64,000 nt of DNA from Micrasema longulum (Eukaryota; Arthropoda; Insecta; Trichoptera; Brachycentridae). The notes under the pieces were generated by a model, which was given only the letters and a program-made list of their open reading frames with translations, made no database searches and had not been told where the DNA came from. Shown piece by piece: positions 42,301 to 57,300 of this stretch; positions within the stretch are counted from its first letter, which is position 1; every line of letters starts with the position of its first letter. The position numbers and the translations under genes are program-made. Where the stretch lies: positions 1 through 64,000 of the forward strand of contig JAGVSM010004007.1 of NCBI GenBank assembly GCA_022494885.1, in the 5' to 3' direction.

Positions 42301-45300
42301 TTGACCAAACCGTTTTAGTTATATTTTGATTTTTGCAGCAGTTCTATACACCATTTGACGTTTAATCATCAGTGTGGCCATTATATGAATCAAAGTCTCT
42401 TCACTTAAAAAAAAAAAAAAAATTCATATTAATCACTCTTAAAGGAGTAGAGAAGATTCATAATTGATCCTAGTTATGCAGAAAGCAGCCAGTCCACAAT
42501 TTTGAGAAGATGAGATATTGATGTTATCGGGTGCTGTAAGATCAATTCTATGTTCTGCTAAAAACAGCCAGACCGCTTTCATTCAAAAAACTGTTTTAAT
42601 CACCTTCTGAAAATGGTGTCAATCATAATGGCATTTTCTCAATTTGCAGAAAACGCCCACAGCACTAGAAAAATCTTATGGCACTTTAAAAATTATTAAA
42701 ACTGGTCAAATACATTATAAGATTCTTGTTTGTAATATTAAAAAAAACGTATGTATTCATTGTTTATTATTTGTTAAAGTCAAAAACATTCTAATTAATA
42801 TGTAGATTTGATAATTCACTCTTTTCACAAAAGTGCTATTATCTCAGTTTCACTTTTTTATGGCTGCTTTCTGTTTTACTACGTTCAATTGAGAAAAATG
42901 AAACTGAGATAATAGCATCTTAGTGAAAAGAGTGATTTTTTTTTATCTACTCACTAGGTACTTTAAAAAATGATAAACAATGAATACATTAGTTTTTTTT
43001 TATATTACAAACAAGAATCTTATTACGTAATTGACCAGTTTTTATGATTTTTTAATTACCGTGAGATTTTTCTAGTGCTGCGGCTGTTTTTTGCAAATTG
43101 AGAAATGCCATTTTCGTGATCGACACCATTTTCAGGTGGTGATTAATACAGTTTTTTTGTACGTAAAGCTAGGGTTTCCTAGGACAGCGGTGCCCGTATT
43201 TTAACGGCCGTAGTGAACGGTGATGCGGTGGATAACCGTCGTAACGGTGACTAGAGTGTGGTTTCCTAGGAAAACGGTTTTATCAACACTATTTAACACC
43301 GTTTCACTAGGAAACCACTCTCTAGTCGACGTTACGACGGCTGTCTACCGCATTACCGTTCACTACGGCCGTTAAAATACGGGCACCGCTGTCCTAGGAA
43401 ACCCTAGCTTTAGCAGTCGGTCTTTTTTAAGCAGAACATAGAATTGACTTTACTGCACCCGATAACATCAAAATCTCCTAGAGAGTGATAAATTTGAAGA
43501 ATTTTATTATTTTAAAGTGACGAGATGTTGATTCACTTAATGGCCACACTCATGATTAAACGTCAAATGATGTATAAAAATGCTGCCAAAACGGAAATAC
43601 AATTAATTCGGTTTGGTCAATTCAACTTAATTAAGTGTTTTGGGTAATGCTCAAGGGCGCAATAATGTTCTAAATGAAAATCATTACGTTTGATTTCACG
43701 TGTTCATATTTTTGACGTTTAATCATCAGTGTTGCCATTATGTGAAGCAAAGTTTGGTCACTTTGAAATAATATTTTTTTAAAATTAATCACTCCCTAGG
43801 GGTAGAGAAGATCCAGAATACCATCCCTGGAAGGTCGCGAGTCGATAATCTTTGAGACGGAAATCGTTTTTTACATGTTTATACATTAGTATTTAACGTC
43901 ATATTATTTACCCACACATTTTAATTTTAAGACCATTTTCTATAATTTGCAAATAAGTTGTGGCAGAAAAAAGAAAATCGATTTTTCGTGAGATTTGAAC
44001 CTTGGACATTTGAAGGAATTGATATTTATTTATTATTTATTTATTATCATTATTTAACATACACAAAATTATAATTTATACAAAGTTGCTTTGACTGCAT
44101 AACTAGGGCAGGGCTATTTACCCCGTTCTAAGACAGTCAAAAAAATATAAAAACTAGTAATCTATATATAGAAACAGTGATAAAGATAGAGGACAAAGTG
44201 AAAAACAAAGTAAAAAATATAGTAAAAACATAATAAAAATGTAGTAAAAACATAGTAAAAATGTAGTAAAAAACGAAGCAAAAACCTTATAAAAACAAAG
44301 TAATAAATGTATTGAAAACATACAAAAAAACATTAAAAATATATAAATATGTAAATAAACATATTTTAAAACTCAGTAAAATGCGAAACAAAAACAGAAT
44401 ACATAGTAAGAAACATATTTAAAGTCATAGTAAAAAAAATATGGATGTGTATAACAAAAAGCATATTTAAAAAAAACATAGCAAAATACCGAGTAGAAAG
44501 AGAAAAAAAACATATTAAAACTAAAGCAAAAGATGTAATGTATCATTATACATTTTCAACGGAAGTGAAACTTTAAATAGTATGGAAGCTTAGGCTTTTA
44601 CAGAGCTTAAGATCTGCCTATAATCCATAGCATTACTACGGGACCACAACCCGGTTTCTGAGAAGATAATATGAAGGTCCTTCTATCACTTTGAATGTGT
44701 CTCGGAACAATGACGTAAAAATTAGTAGAGTTCCGGGACAGAAAAATAATGGATTTCCACTTGTAAACGGCCGTTCACCAGAACGCGCGGAATTCACATA
44801 GAATAAAACATAGCAAAATAAAAGAAAAAAGAAAAAAAACCTAACAATTTGTGCAAATGATACTATCCTAGGCTCTAAGTGCACTTTGTGAAGTTTAAAT
44901 CCACGGATTTCAACATTTAATATTTAAGGTACTTTTGACGTTATAGATGTCCGCCATTTTGTCCAAAATCCATTATAACTTTGCGCACCACAGACTATCA
45001 TATTGTTTTAGCAAGATAATATCCTATGTTGAATGTAACGTAAGTGGCTTTAATAAGTAATCCCGGATCAAAAAGGATTAGAAAATGCATTTTGACCAAG
45101 TGAGATTCATGTATTACAACAAAGATGGAGAACGTTTTAGAGAAGGGAAAATAGTGCCCTGTGATTGAACCATAGAATTAAGAATAGTCCAAAATCCGCA
45201 TACGAGCATCAAACAGGAGGCGACTAAACTACTCATAAATGAGTAAATTTACGTTTGGACCGTTGTAGACGTAGCTCAGTACGCAACTCCCGATTTGAAT

Positions 45301-48300
45301 TCAACTATGCCGTGTTGTGTCCTTTTAAAGTGTACAAATACTGCTAAGATCTTAAAGAAACATGATGGGATCACATTTCATGTGTAATAAGCAAATGAAT
45401 GTGTAAGTAGCAAATGCATTACTTAAAAATTTAATTATTTTTCCATCTGTCAGATTGTCGAAGAAATCAAAAGTGACATTTCGTTAGTGTTGCTAGGGTA
45501 GTATTTTTTTTTACCCTACTTTGCTCATCTAATGAGAGAACTAATGAAAATTGGACTTCGGATTAAACAACTCTGTGGTAGACATTTGACCGACATTATC
45601 TTTAAAACATCAAATATTATTGAACGTGATATAAAAATATCCGTTTTACGTAAAATAAAATTTGTTTTAAATTTCAAGTTCAAAGTTCATTAATCCAATT
45701 ACTATTTTTAAATGACCCATTACTTATCTACTCTTTTGTGTCAATCAATATTTCCGCGTGCACAATAAAATTTTAGAGAAATTTACAGATTGCTTTTTTT
45801 TTTACCTAACATTTGTGTTGTGATTATATTTTTTCCCATCGAGCAACATTACGCGGCGACATCACAAATGCGCGCGGTGAAAGTGGGGCATAGTGGGGAG
45901 ATTTTTGGACACCGTCCGATGTATTCAAATATGATTCTACGCTCTTTCTGACTATTCTTAATTCTATGGTTTGAACATATATATCGATATTATTATTCTT
46001 TCAGTCAAAGGCCTATCCTGGCCATACGGCGTTTCTGCTTCACACGAACAATGCAAAAGGTCCATTTTTTGTATGATTTCTTCTAGTATCTTCGCGTATT
46101 AACTCTCATCTGCTAATTGGGAAGTTTAATTTTCTTGATATTTTGATGCCGTTATGAATAGACGTTAATACAAAAACACGAATCCAAAATTATTTTTTCA
46201 ATAAACATTATTATAGTATTAACAAATTACAACAGAGATAGATAACATTTTAGAGAGTGGAATATGAAAGTCTAGGGCGTCTAGGCATTTACAAGGCTTA
46301 TGATCAGTATTTGGCTGATTAAGTGGCCACTTTACACACACCATACACGTTACATTCACCATTTTGCCTATGTTTGAACATCCAGATTTCTTCGATTCTT
46401 CCATCAGTTGATTTAAATGAAGTAAAAGAGCTATAACCTTTATTTATGCAGGTGAGATTCATCTAATTGAATTATTTCACCTACATACTAGGCAACGCCT
46501 AAAAACGTTTTTTTTTAAATTTCTCTTCTTGTTCATGGACCAGGTGGATTTATCAACAATATTTTGAGTTTATCCAAATTTTGGTAGATAAATACTGGAT
46601 TCAACTCCCTAAGAGGCTGTTTATATTGTGTGTAAAAATTTGTACAAACTGAAAATATTGTAGATTAAATAAATCTTTCTTTGTATTTGTTGAATAACTA
46701 AATACCATAAATAAATAAACTCCTTATAAAATATCATAAATCCCTTACGTAAATTGAATAAAATAGGATTTTTAGATGGTATTTAAGTCATAATTCAATA
46801 TGAAAACCTATTTCTGTTCACCTTATCTGATGGGAAAATTTTCAATATTGAAAAATCAAAAGTCGAACAACGATGCCACGACCCTCATTGAATTTTTCAA
46901 AAGCGTCATCATACGTTGCCGCTGATAAAGTAACTTTATAAGGACATATATTTACATATTTGTGTATGTAATTTTTCTCCTAAATGTAAACATTTGGGTT
47001 GATAAGGACATAAATGATAAGGACACCTATTTTACTTTTTTTTTCAATTAACAGTGATCGATAATAGTTCGTTTATACTGACCAAAAATTCGCTAATGTA
47101 AAATTTCGCTACGTAATTTTGTTTGTAGAATGTCATACTACAAACTTCAGTCTAACTCCAGTACCTTGTCGAAATCTTCCTAAATAATTTCGTGGAAATG
47201 GTTAGTGAATTCAAAGCCCGGTAATAGCCATTTTTCATATTTTATGAATTCATAATCGTAACGCTAAAAGGTATTCCGGATTTCTTTATTTTCATTAGTT
47301 AGACTTTATCGAGTATTCTGGACACTTTGCTCTTAAAAAGAAGATTATTTAAGAATAACGAGGAAATACAAATACGAAATATTACTCAAGTATAATTTAT
47401 TACTTTAGTACCATTCAAAGAAGAAAATTTAAATGCATTAAAATAAAGCGAAAACAAACGGGTTTTTAGAAACTTATTTTATTTTTTATGTTCCTACTTT
47501 TTTCAGACTTTTTACAATGTTTGAGTTTTTAGCTTTATCAACATATTGCCGTGATGGAAGATATTTTATAGAAGGAAACGTAATGAAATGTATTTATTCT
47601 AGATAATTGTACAAACATAAATTAAACAACTAATAAGGTGTTTTTGGTATAAGTGGCCTACACACTGTGTAACATTCACCATTCTACCTAGTAAAATAAG
47701 TATACAAAATTGGGAAATTGTTTTCAGGCGTTGCCTAGTAGGTAATTGGTTCTGTCGGATGAATCTTACCCGCATGATAAAGGTTTTAGCTCTTTTACTT
47801 CACAAAAGTCAATAGATGGAAGAATTGAGGAAATGTGGATGTTGAAACATGGGCAGAATAGTGAATGTGAATAGTGAATCTTACCCGCATGATAAAGGTT
47901 TCAGCTCTTTTACTTCACAAAAGTCAATAGATGGAAGAATTGAGGAAATGTGGATGTTGAAACACGGGCTGAATAGTGAATGTTTCACAGCTTGTAAAGT
48001 GGCCACTTAAACCAGCCAATGACAGGTCATAAGCCCTCTAAATGTCTTGACTCCCATATTCCCTTCTCAAAAATGTTTTCCCTCTCTGTTGCAACAAATT
48101 TATAAGTCTAATAACAAGTAAAAAATCCAATGAACTTCTTTATTATGATCTATTTAAATTATAAAAGAGAGGAGCTAGATTACGATACTTCTTGCAGCTA
48201 CAGAGCGCATAGACGGTAAGAAATTCATTACGTTTAATTTGACAATAAAATTTAAAATAAATAATAAAAAGTATATTGAACTAACTAGTAACTGACCAAC

Positions 48301-51300
48301 TAACTAGTTGAGTATACCTTGATAAAGAAGCTTGTATAGCTTTGAAACCGGTCGATAGAAAAAAATAAGCCGTTAAAAACAAAGTTGTTTCAATTTATAT
48401 TATTACAATTAATGACCACAAAGTAAATGCTTCAAATATAAAATTTATATAAATAATGTGTTCACCAATTATATAAAGTAATACGTTTATTATTTCACAT
48501 ATATTTTTTTTTAAATCTCTCGCTACACTATTTATATGGGCAGTTATTTTTATTCAAAATTTGTTTTACATTTTCAGTCGTTTATATTTAGCATTAAATA
48601 TTTTTGGAGCGATTGCATTATATTTTTTTTTTTACCAAAGGAGGTTGATACAAGTGGGACAATACAGTTCAATTATGTTGCTATGCGAGTGTATATTTTG
48701 TTGAGGGTAAAGGAAAGTTTACAGTCCATGAAAACTCCGAGTTCCCTAAAAGACCTGACTAATCTCTGTTCATTATTACAAGAATTTCCAAGTAAACAAA
48801 CCAGCCGCGTGATACCCGACGGAGAATAGCCCTTTTCACACATATCATCTTAATCTAAACGGCACTTTAAAATTACAGTCGATTGACTTTTATTAGATTC
48901 GCGAGTACCTATTTAAATGTGATAATATTCATCTATTTCGTTTTTTTTAAAATAATTCCATAGTAAATGACTTTAGTAAAAATATCAATTAAAACGTCTT
49001 GGTTTATACATTATTAAAACAATAGAGAAATATAAACGTTCTTATAATTTACTCAAAGAAATTAATTTTGATGAAATTTTAAACAAGATTTTTTTATTCT
49101 TCTATTTATTTTTTAACTATTTTTTATTGATTATTTTGTTTATTTTAAATATATATTATAAAGTAATGCCTAGTAGGAGAAGACCCGTGCTATGGCAGAC
49201 TAACATGGATGTTTATTTATATATCTCCATATACATATACACACAGACCCTTATAAACATTCATACACATACACACATACATACACGTACATACACACAT
49301 ACACGTACATACACCCTTATACATGCATATATACATACAAATATGTATACATACACATACACATACATATATATCCACTTATTTTGGATGTGGATATATA
49401 CACATACATATATATCCACATGTATTCATGCTAATTGTTATAAATAAGGCCACATTTATTATGCCACCTAGATTTTTACCGTGGTGTGAAATAGGCCATT
49501 AATGCGATATCACGCAGTGGGCTCGTGGTTTGCACTTGCACAGCGGTCCAGTCTCCATGAATGTACAGTATACATAAGTTAATGTTTTCGATTTTGTAAT
49601 CAAAGGAGATAGATTTTTTAAATCTTTAAAAATACATTATTTTATATTTTTAAATACTTAATTCTAGGCTGCTGGCTTTGCACCACATATTAAATATAAT
49701 TGTAAGACAAACTTTAATCGTGAAGAAACGTACGTAATACATCTCCATTAGTTTAGAGATCTCCCAGAAGTGATGCAGATGCATTTTACCTCCACACTTG
49801 GTGAACCGCTCGATCAAGTTTAGGTGTCGGATTCAAATCCCAGGAGATTTCAAAACTAACTCGTAGTAGGTACTAAAACTGCCCCAAATTTCAGATGCAC
49901 CGTTTTGTAACATCAGTTTCAATTATTTTAACGGTAAAGAAAATTGAAAATTTAACAGTAATATGAGTTCAGCTTAAAATACTAAATAGGCAAAGAATCA
50001 AGAATAGTCCAGTAGCTCAATCACAAATAACTATCAACGTGCTGATAAGCGACGTAATAACAATTTAAGGTACTACTTGCAAACCTGGCAAAATCCAAAA
50101 TCTAAAAAAAGTGAGATATTAACTTAAAATTATTCAGAATACAATTTTTTACAATAATTATAACATTCAGTTAAAAATACGGCTCTCTCTGTAAGAACTT
50201 GAGATTTAAATTATCGGGAGTATTGCAAACATGGCAACCTCTACTCGAGTGTTGCAAATTTGGAATGTATAAAATGAAATTTATTATTTCGCGACTGTTT
50301 TTTGACATTATCATGCTTATGTCCTCACTCCTTATGTATAAAATATTTACTGATTTAAAAAAAATTGAAGTTTAAAAAAAAGTTGAAATAAGGTATTGGA
50401 TTAGTTTTTTGTGATTTGCTCAAAATAAAGAAAGATGGATTTTGCCGGGTTTGCAAAAAGTACCCTCAATATTTCACCATGGTTGTTTATCGTATTCGCG
50501 ATCACAATGGAACATCCGCGAAACCCGAATATTAAATGTCAAAATATTTACGTTTCGCTACGTATAATCCTGCTGCGCAATCACATATTTGAATTTCACC
50601 GGTGTAAATATGGAAATTATTCCATAACTGCTATTTTTATTTATTTATTATTTATCATGCTATTCATTGCATTTAGCCGGCAGTTGGCAAGCCAAATGTC
50701 AAGAAAAGTAGTTGCCATAGAAATTGTAATTTAATTTTCACGTTTTTGTATTAGATACTCCCTACTTTTTGGCAAATGCAATATGTTGTATTATGTTTTA
50801 TAATAAACGCCGATTTTTCGCCAATAAACTACATTTATTTACGAGGCAAACAAAAAATAAACCGACACGAGTGTTGACTTATGACTGCGATAACTTAAGC
50901 ATGTTCATTGTTATCGCTCAAACGCTTGGCATGTTTTTAAGCAAGTTGATAGTTATTTGTGATTGAGCTACTGGTATGTTTATTAAGAAGTTTGAACTGC
51001 CCATTAGATGTGAAATTCAAGTATGTATTAAGAGGGATATGTTGTAAAATTTGTTGGGGGATATTTTGTAAAATTTGTCTATAAATTGTTTAACATTGTT
51101 ACTCAATATTTGCGAAAAATATGCAATTGACCACAATATACAATGCCAAAAAGTCTGCCGTACTTATATTTAAACATAAGAGGTCATTTTCTGAATTCGT
51201 GTACCCATCACCACCTGTATTTCTGGACAACAACAGTTTAACGGTAACTGCAAAACTCAAGTATCTAGGGAACATACTGACTGATGATTGTAAAGATGAT

Positions 51301-54300
51301 CAGGACATAGAGAGACAGAGAAGAGCCATCAATGTGAGCGCTTCTATGCTAGCAAGACGCTTCTTTCAATGCAGTGACGAAGTGAAAAAAATCATCTCTA
51401 CATCGTATTTCACGTCCATGTATTCAGCGTAACTATGGAAGAATTATACGCAAGCAGCATATAATAAATGAAGGGTCACGTATAATAATTCATACAGGCA
51501 ATTATTCGGACTGCTTAGATATTGCAGTGCCTCCGAAATGTTTACAGCTGGACGGGTAAACACCTTCGCTGCCCTACTTCACCAAAGAGCCTGGGGCCTA
51601 TGGGAACGCCTGAAAAGCTCTAATAACGCGCTTCTCTAAGCCACTGCAGGGTGGATCCATTCACCGTTGTTCGAGCGATGGCGGGATATGCTTAGACCAG
51701 CATAAGTGCTTCCCATATAAACATTTTATCTTGTGTTTTTAATAAATTTGTTCTATGTTTATGTTTATATGGTAGAATTGGCTCTGCACTATGTAGCCAT
51801 TTTACTGGAATAAAAAAAAGTATTTGACGGTGTTTTCCCTAATGTATTTTAAGCTTCAAATACATTATAAGCGATCCCCTTACGAGTAAAAAAATAGCTG
51901 GTGAACCCCTCCTTCAGGACCAGCTTTTGCCTTGATTGGGGGGTCGCGGTCATGAGCAATACAAAAGTTAAGGATCTAGAGAGGAGGTAGAGCAAGATTT
52001 CTTTATCCTTTGCCCCCATAGAATAGGATGGCAGGTTTCATGCCTTTTATTTATTTTTCATTATTTTATCAACTGTGTATATTTTTTACGCAAAATTAAT
52101 TTTATTTTTGTTTATCTTGGGCCCGCGACCCATAGGTTGAAAAACACTAATTTAGTCAAATGTATCTCACTCGCGTCAATAAAAGTGTTTGCTCTTTAAC
52201 TTTAAAAGATGGACGAATAGAGAAATATTACATACTATGAATACCGATAAAAACATGTGAAATGGATTTAGAAAAATTGATTGTGTTTTAAATATTAATA
52301 TATAAAATTAATGGAATTGTTAAAAAACACGTATTTACAAAAACGCAACATGTTTGACCTTGACAAATGTGACGTCAAGATTTGTGACGATGTTCTATTT
52401 AAATTTAAATGAACACAAACAAACTTCAAAATTTAACCTATTCGTGACGTATGAGGGGCGTGGCCAATAAATTTAAAAGTCAAAAGTTCTGTAAATGCGT
52501 GGACTTCCACATTTACTTCCCTGACATTCTACATGCAAAGGGCCTCGGGTTCGATTCCCCACATGGTTGACATGAAATATTTATTTAGAAATGTGTTTTG
52601 ACAATATAACATTTTATAATTCCTGGACTGGTACCTGAAGCATAAGACTGATCATCTTGATAATGTAACAAAAATGATTAAGATACGCGGCGATTGGTGT
52701 ATCAAACCAGTGGCCTATTACTATTCGGCGTGGAAAGGTAATTCTGATGTGAATGCTCTATATCTCCATTGTAATCTGTTGATCTTAATAACTCCCATGG
52801 GTAGAAATCCAGTCTTATCTACAAACTAAAACTATTGTTTCAATTTTATATTTGAAGTACTTACTTTGGGTTATTCATTGTAATAAAATAAATAAAACAA
52901 CTTTTTTTTTAATCACCAATTTTTTATTTATTTATTTTTAAAAAATCCACCGACCGGTTTCAAAGCAAACAAGCTTCTTCGTCAAGGTTTACGTGACTAG
53001 TTACGTAAAACTTGACAAAGAAGCTTGTTTGTTTTGAAAACGGTAGGTAGAAAAAAAATTGTGGTTAAAAACGAAGTGGTTTCATATATTTTATTATAAA
53101 AGTATTGTGTTTTTTTAATATTTTTTTATCTAGCTGTGTCCAGAGAATTTTTACATTACTAATTATACATTACATTTTAGTATTTCCCCTTTGCCAAGGA
53201 TCCTCAGAACAATAAACAAAATCTTCCACCTAAAGATGACACTTTCCATGACTGCCTAAAATTTAGGCAAAAATTTGAGGCAAATCTTGGCGCTGGATCA
53301 TGTCATGATACCCAATGATATTGAAATACATTCTAAGATTATACATTTGTATAATAAATGCCTATTTATTAGGGCTCTCAAAAGCCTGTTGATTGGCATA
53401 GAAACTATGTATATAACAAAAATTGACCTTACAGTACAATTTGCCGTTTGAATAACCAGTTTCAGCCCCTTGAAAACTCTATTCAAATATCTATTCCCAT
53501 TCATCCTGTTTTCTGAATGCGAACTCAAGCACTTCCCTTCTTACAATTCCTACATAGCTGCTCATTCCCTCGGGAACTTATTCAGGAATACACATCAATA
53601 TGTCCATATCCATTTGTCAGGTTCAAATAGGCGATGAACAAACTTATTGCCTTTAGACGGGTGGGTAATGCATAACCCTCCCCCGATATACGTCTACATT
53701 ATCATTTGAAATTTCATCCAAATATATTATATTAGATGTGATCAGTTGTTTCCGTTTTTTTTTTTAATTAAAAAAAAATCATCATTCGAAAGGACATTGT
53801 CCGCTCTACAAGATGTTGGTGTTAGTGCATAGTTTTAAGGCGCATTTATTTATTATTTGTTTATTTATAAATCATTGCACATACATATACAATTTTTACC
53901 AGGTAATCTATATAAACTAGAGCATTTGAACATTAATATGGACTGTAGGTTAGTCTCTTTGTAACATGGTTCAGCTTGTTCTAAGATGGAGATTAAGTTT
54001 TCAGATTAAAGAGACGAACTTTCCCCTTATTGATCCATTTGATTGTAAAAAAACAAAGTTTAAAATGCGCGTCTTAAAACATACTTTTTTGTCATATACT
54101 TAGTTTCAATAATAAAGTCTTATTTTATCTTATTTTATTTTATTTTATTATATTTTATTATATTTTATCTATTTTTTTAATATTTTTATTTTCGACACTT
54201 GACACTTGTGCAATATTTACACACATGTCCACCCTCATTCCAATATAACACCCACCCTCTCACTCACTTACACTCACACAAACACACTAGTATGTATTGT

Positions 54301-57300
54301 ACGTGTATTTAATGTATTTCTGTGGATATCTATCATTGGTTTTATTTATTTTTATTTTTATTATTATTTTTTTTTAAAGAAATATTTGCGTTCTTATGAT
54401 TTACCCAAATATTTAATTTTGAGGGCCATTTTCAACGAGTTGTAAATAACTCACTATTAGAAAATGGAATCAAGTTGGGGTAGAGTGGGATTCGAACCAC
54501 GGACCTTTGGTCTGTGAGTCCGAGACACTAGCCACGGGACCACAACCCGATTTAAATTCTATTAATATTCGATTAATATTCTCTGTATATTTTATTTGTT
54601 GTATTTTTGTTACATGTATTACTGTTGATATCCCCAATAAATAAAATAAAAAAAAAAAATAAAAAAAATAAAATAGTTATACACCAATATTGGAAGTTCA
54701 TCATTATAAATAAATTAACTACATCTAAATATATATTAAAGGCAACGTTTGCTCGTGTGTCCTCGATAGACAAAATAACTACTGGACCAATTTACGTGCG
54801 GGTTTTTTTTAAATGATGAGCTTTGCCTGTACATATTTATTGCTCTTAAAATCTTCAATCTGGAATGGAAAAATAATTAAATTTTTAAGTCATGTATTTG
54901 CCACTTACACATTCATATGCTAATTACTATGAAATGTGATCCCATCCTGTTTTTTAAAGGTCCTAGCAGTATTTCTACACTTTAAAAGGACACAACACGG
55001 CATAGTTGAATTCAAATCAGGAGTTGTGTACTGAGCGACGTCTACAAAGAAACAAATGGGTCAAAACGTAAAATTACTCATTTATGAGTAGTTTAGTCGC
55101 CTCCTGTTTGATGCTCGTATGCGGTTTCTGGACTACTCTTAATTCTATGATCTATGGTTTTATTTAAGAAAACCAAATATGTTTCCATGGTGACGTTAAA
55201 GCATCATGAACCAAAGTTTTGTAAGTATACTTACTAACGTTTTATCTTAAGAGGACACGTGGTCTGACTTTTCTTAATACAAACGTAATCCCGTATTTTC
55301 TCCCTAGAATACGGCTCTAGAGTAGTGATTTTTTTTACACACTATAGATATTTACCATGGCGTGTCATTATTATTTTTTTGGGAACTAGAACCATCCAAA
55401 AACCCATAAAAGCACCCAGTTTTATCTGCTCTCTTTGGGTGCGCGGTATACGAATATGATTACTATTTTTGGAAAACGCAAAGAGGAACGAAAAAGACAA
55501 TTTCTTTTGATACTCTGTCTAAAAAAATACAAGCATTTCGATAGCATTCAGCTAACTTTCATCCTTGTTTTTACCAATGAGGAAAATCAGTGCTACGGAT
55601 TACCAGTTAATCATCCATGTTTCTTAGATTCTTTCATTTGTTGATTTAAGTAAAATAAAAGAGCTGAAACATTTATTGTCGTGATGAGATTTATCTGATC
55701 AAACTATTTCACATGCTAGTCAACACAAAAAATTCTTCTTAAATCAGTTTGTTTTATGTGATGTTGATCTTAATGACTCCCTTGGGAGTGAAATCCAGTA
55801 TTTTTTCTACAAACATTTAGAAAAACTTAAAATATCGTGGAGTTAATTCGTTAAAATTTTTTTTGAGCATTAACACGTAAGCAAAAAGTTATTAATGTGC
55901 ATCTTTCGAAAATGCATAATAGTGTGCTATACCTAAATATCTACAAATACTCCGAGCGTAAGGTACGAGTATGTATGTACAGTAGAACTCCAACTATCCG
56001 AACTCCGACTATCCGAATGAGTTTCAAAATTTCAGAAGAAAAAAATTAAGACGGAAACGTTCTGCGATTCGCAAAATAACGATTTGGCTGCCAGAAAATG
56101 GATGATGACAGTCAAACAGCTTACTTTGAACGAGATGTTCAGCAAGCAATGACTTTCATTTATTGTACGGTACGTACATACTGTACTAATGTACAGCACT
56201 TATTATTACGCTTTACATGCAAAAGTGTTGCCTTTTTATTTAATTTAATAAAAGATAAGTAATCATAAAATTATATCCTTTTTGCCGAAAAAATCTAATT
56301 GTCTAAATTTTTTACTATCCGAATGTGGTCCGGTCCCAATTGATTCAGATAATTGGAGTTCTGCTGCATGTCGATCTTGAAGTATTTGTCGCAAATCGTG
56401 ATTTAGACGTTTTTTATTAGAAATAACGTATTATCTTAGAAATGCTGGCGCCAGACGGGTTGTATTTTTCTGCTCTAGTTAGAAAAGTAAAAAACATGGA
56501 GAATTACAATTCACCTGCTTCTTTTTAAGTTAATGTATCTGATAGAGATGGTAGAAATTTATAAATTACCTATGAAATAAAAATAATGGTTATGGTTTAA
56601 TTCCATATACGTGTAAAACTGTAGAATTTGCGGGTTTTTTGTTTTTTTCATATTAAAATTGTATGTAAAAGTATATTTGTTCTTTTTTTAAGCCAGGCTT
56701 AAGTAAACCCTAATAGATTGGCATTACTGAGTAATACTTAATCTAAACAAAGTGTATATTTAACAAAAGGGATGTATATGTATCTAGGCGGAAATGGCGA
56801 GTGTGACATCGCGAGTCAGGAGAGACAACACCGCTTGCTTCTTAAATGCCTGCCCTTTGCTGTAGGAACACATCGACAGTACCGTTTAGTGAGATTTCGT
56901 TCACTGTTTTGAGAATCCTTGGCAGAGGGGAAAAGAATCCGATGTTAGTTTTATAATTTCCCACAGCAAAGACAGGATTGGTACGCGAGTTACGGCGAGG
57001 TACATTAATGTTTATTTGAGCAAGGATATCATGGGCATCTATACAGTTAGATATTAATTTGTGCAAGAATATCAAACCAGCCAAAATCCTCCTGAATTCT
57101 AAGCTAAAGTTGTAAAAGCACTCTAGACGATCATTATAGTTAATTATGAAAGTATTTGATCCGCTTTTAAATATTAACTATTTTAAAAATTTACGTTACA
57201 CCAATTCAATCCGCGTCATATGTTTATTATAATTTAGGAAACCATATTATAGAATTAAATTCAAGAAAACTACGAACAAATGATTTATACAATGTAATTG

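Noticed and set aside
48536..48829. 97-codon plus-strand frame
   Set aside because: No family feature, poor codon use, no splice context.
49200..49440. CRISPR-like or telomere-like array
   Set aside because: It is an ordinary CA/TA microsatellite with no spacers and no TTAGG units.
50435..50734. 99-codon frame inside the 30-bp-TIR element
   Set aside because: No motif of any transposase; composition is consistent with chance.
54480..54560. minus-strand tRNA candidate
   Set aside because: Same reason: it is the head of SINE family 2, with the body repeated at 34075.
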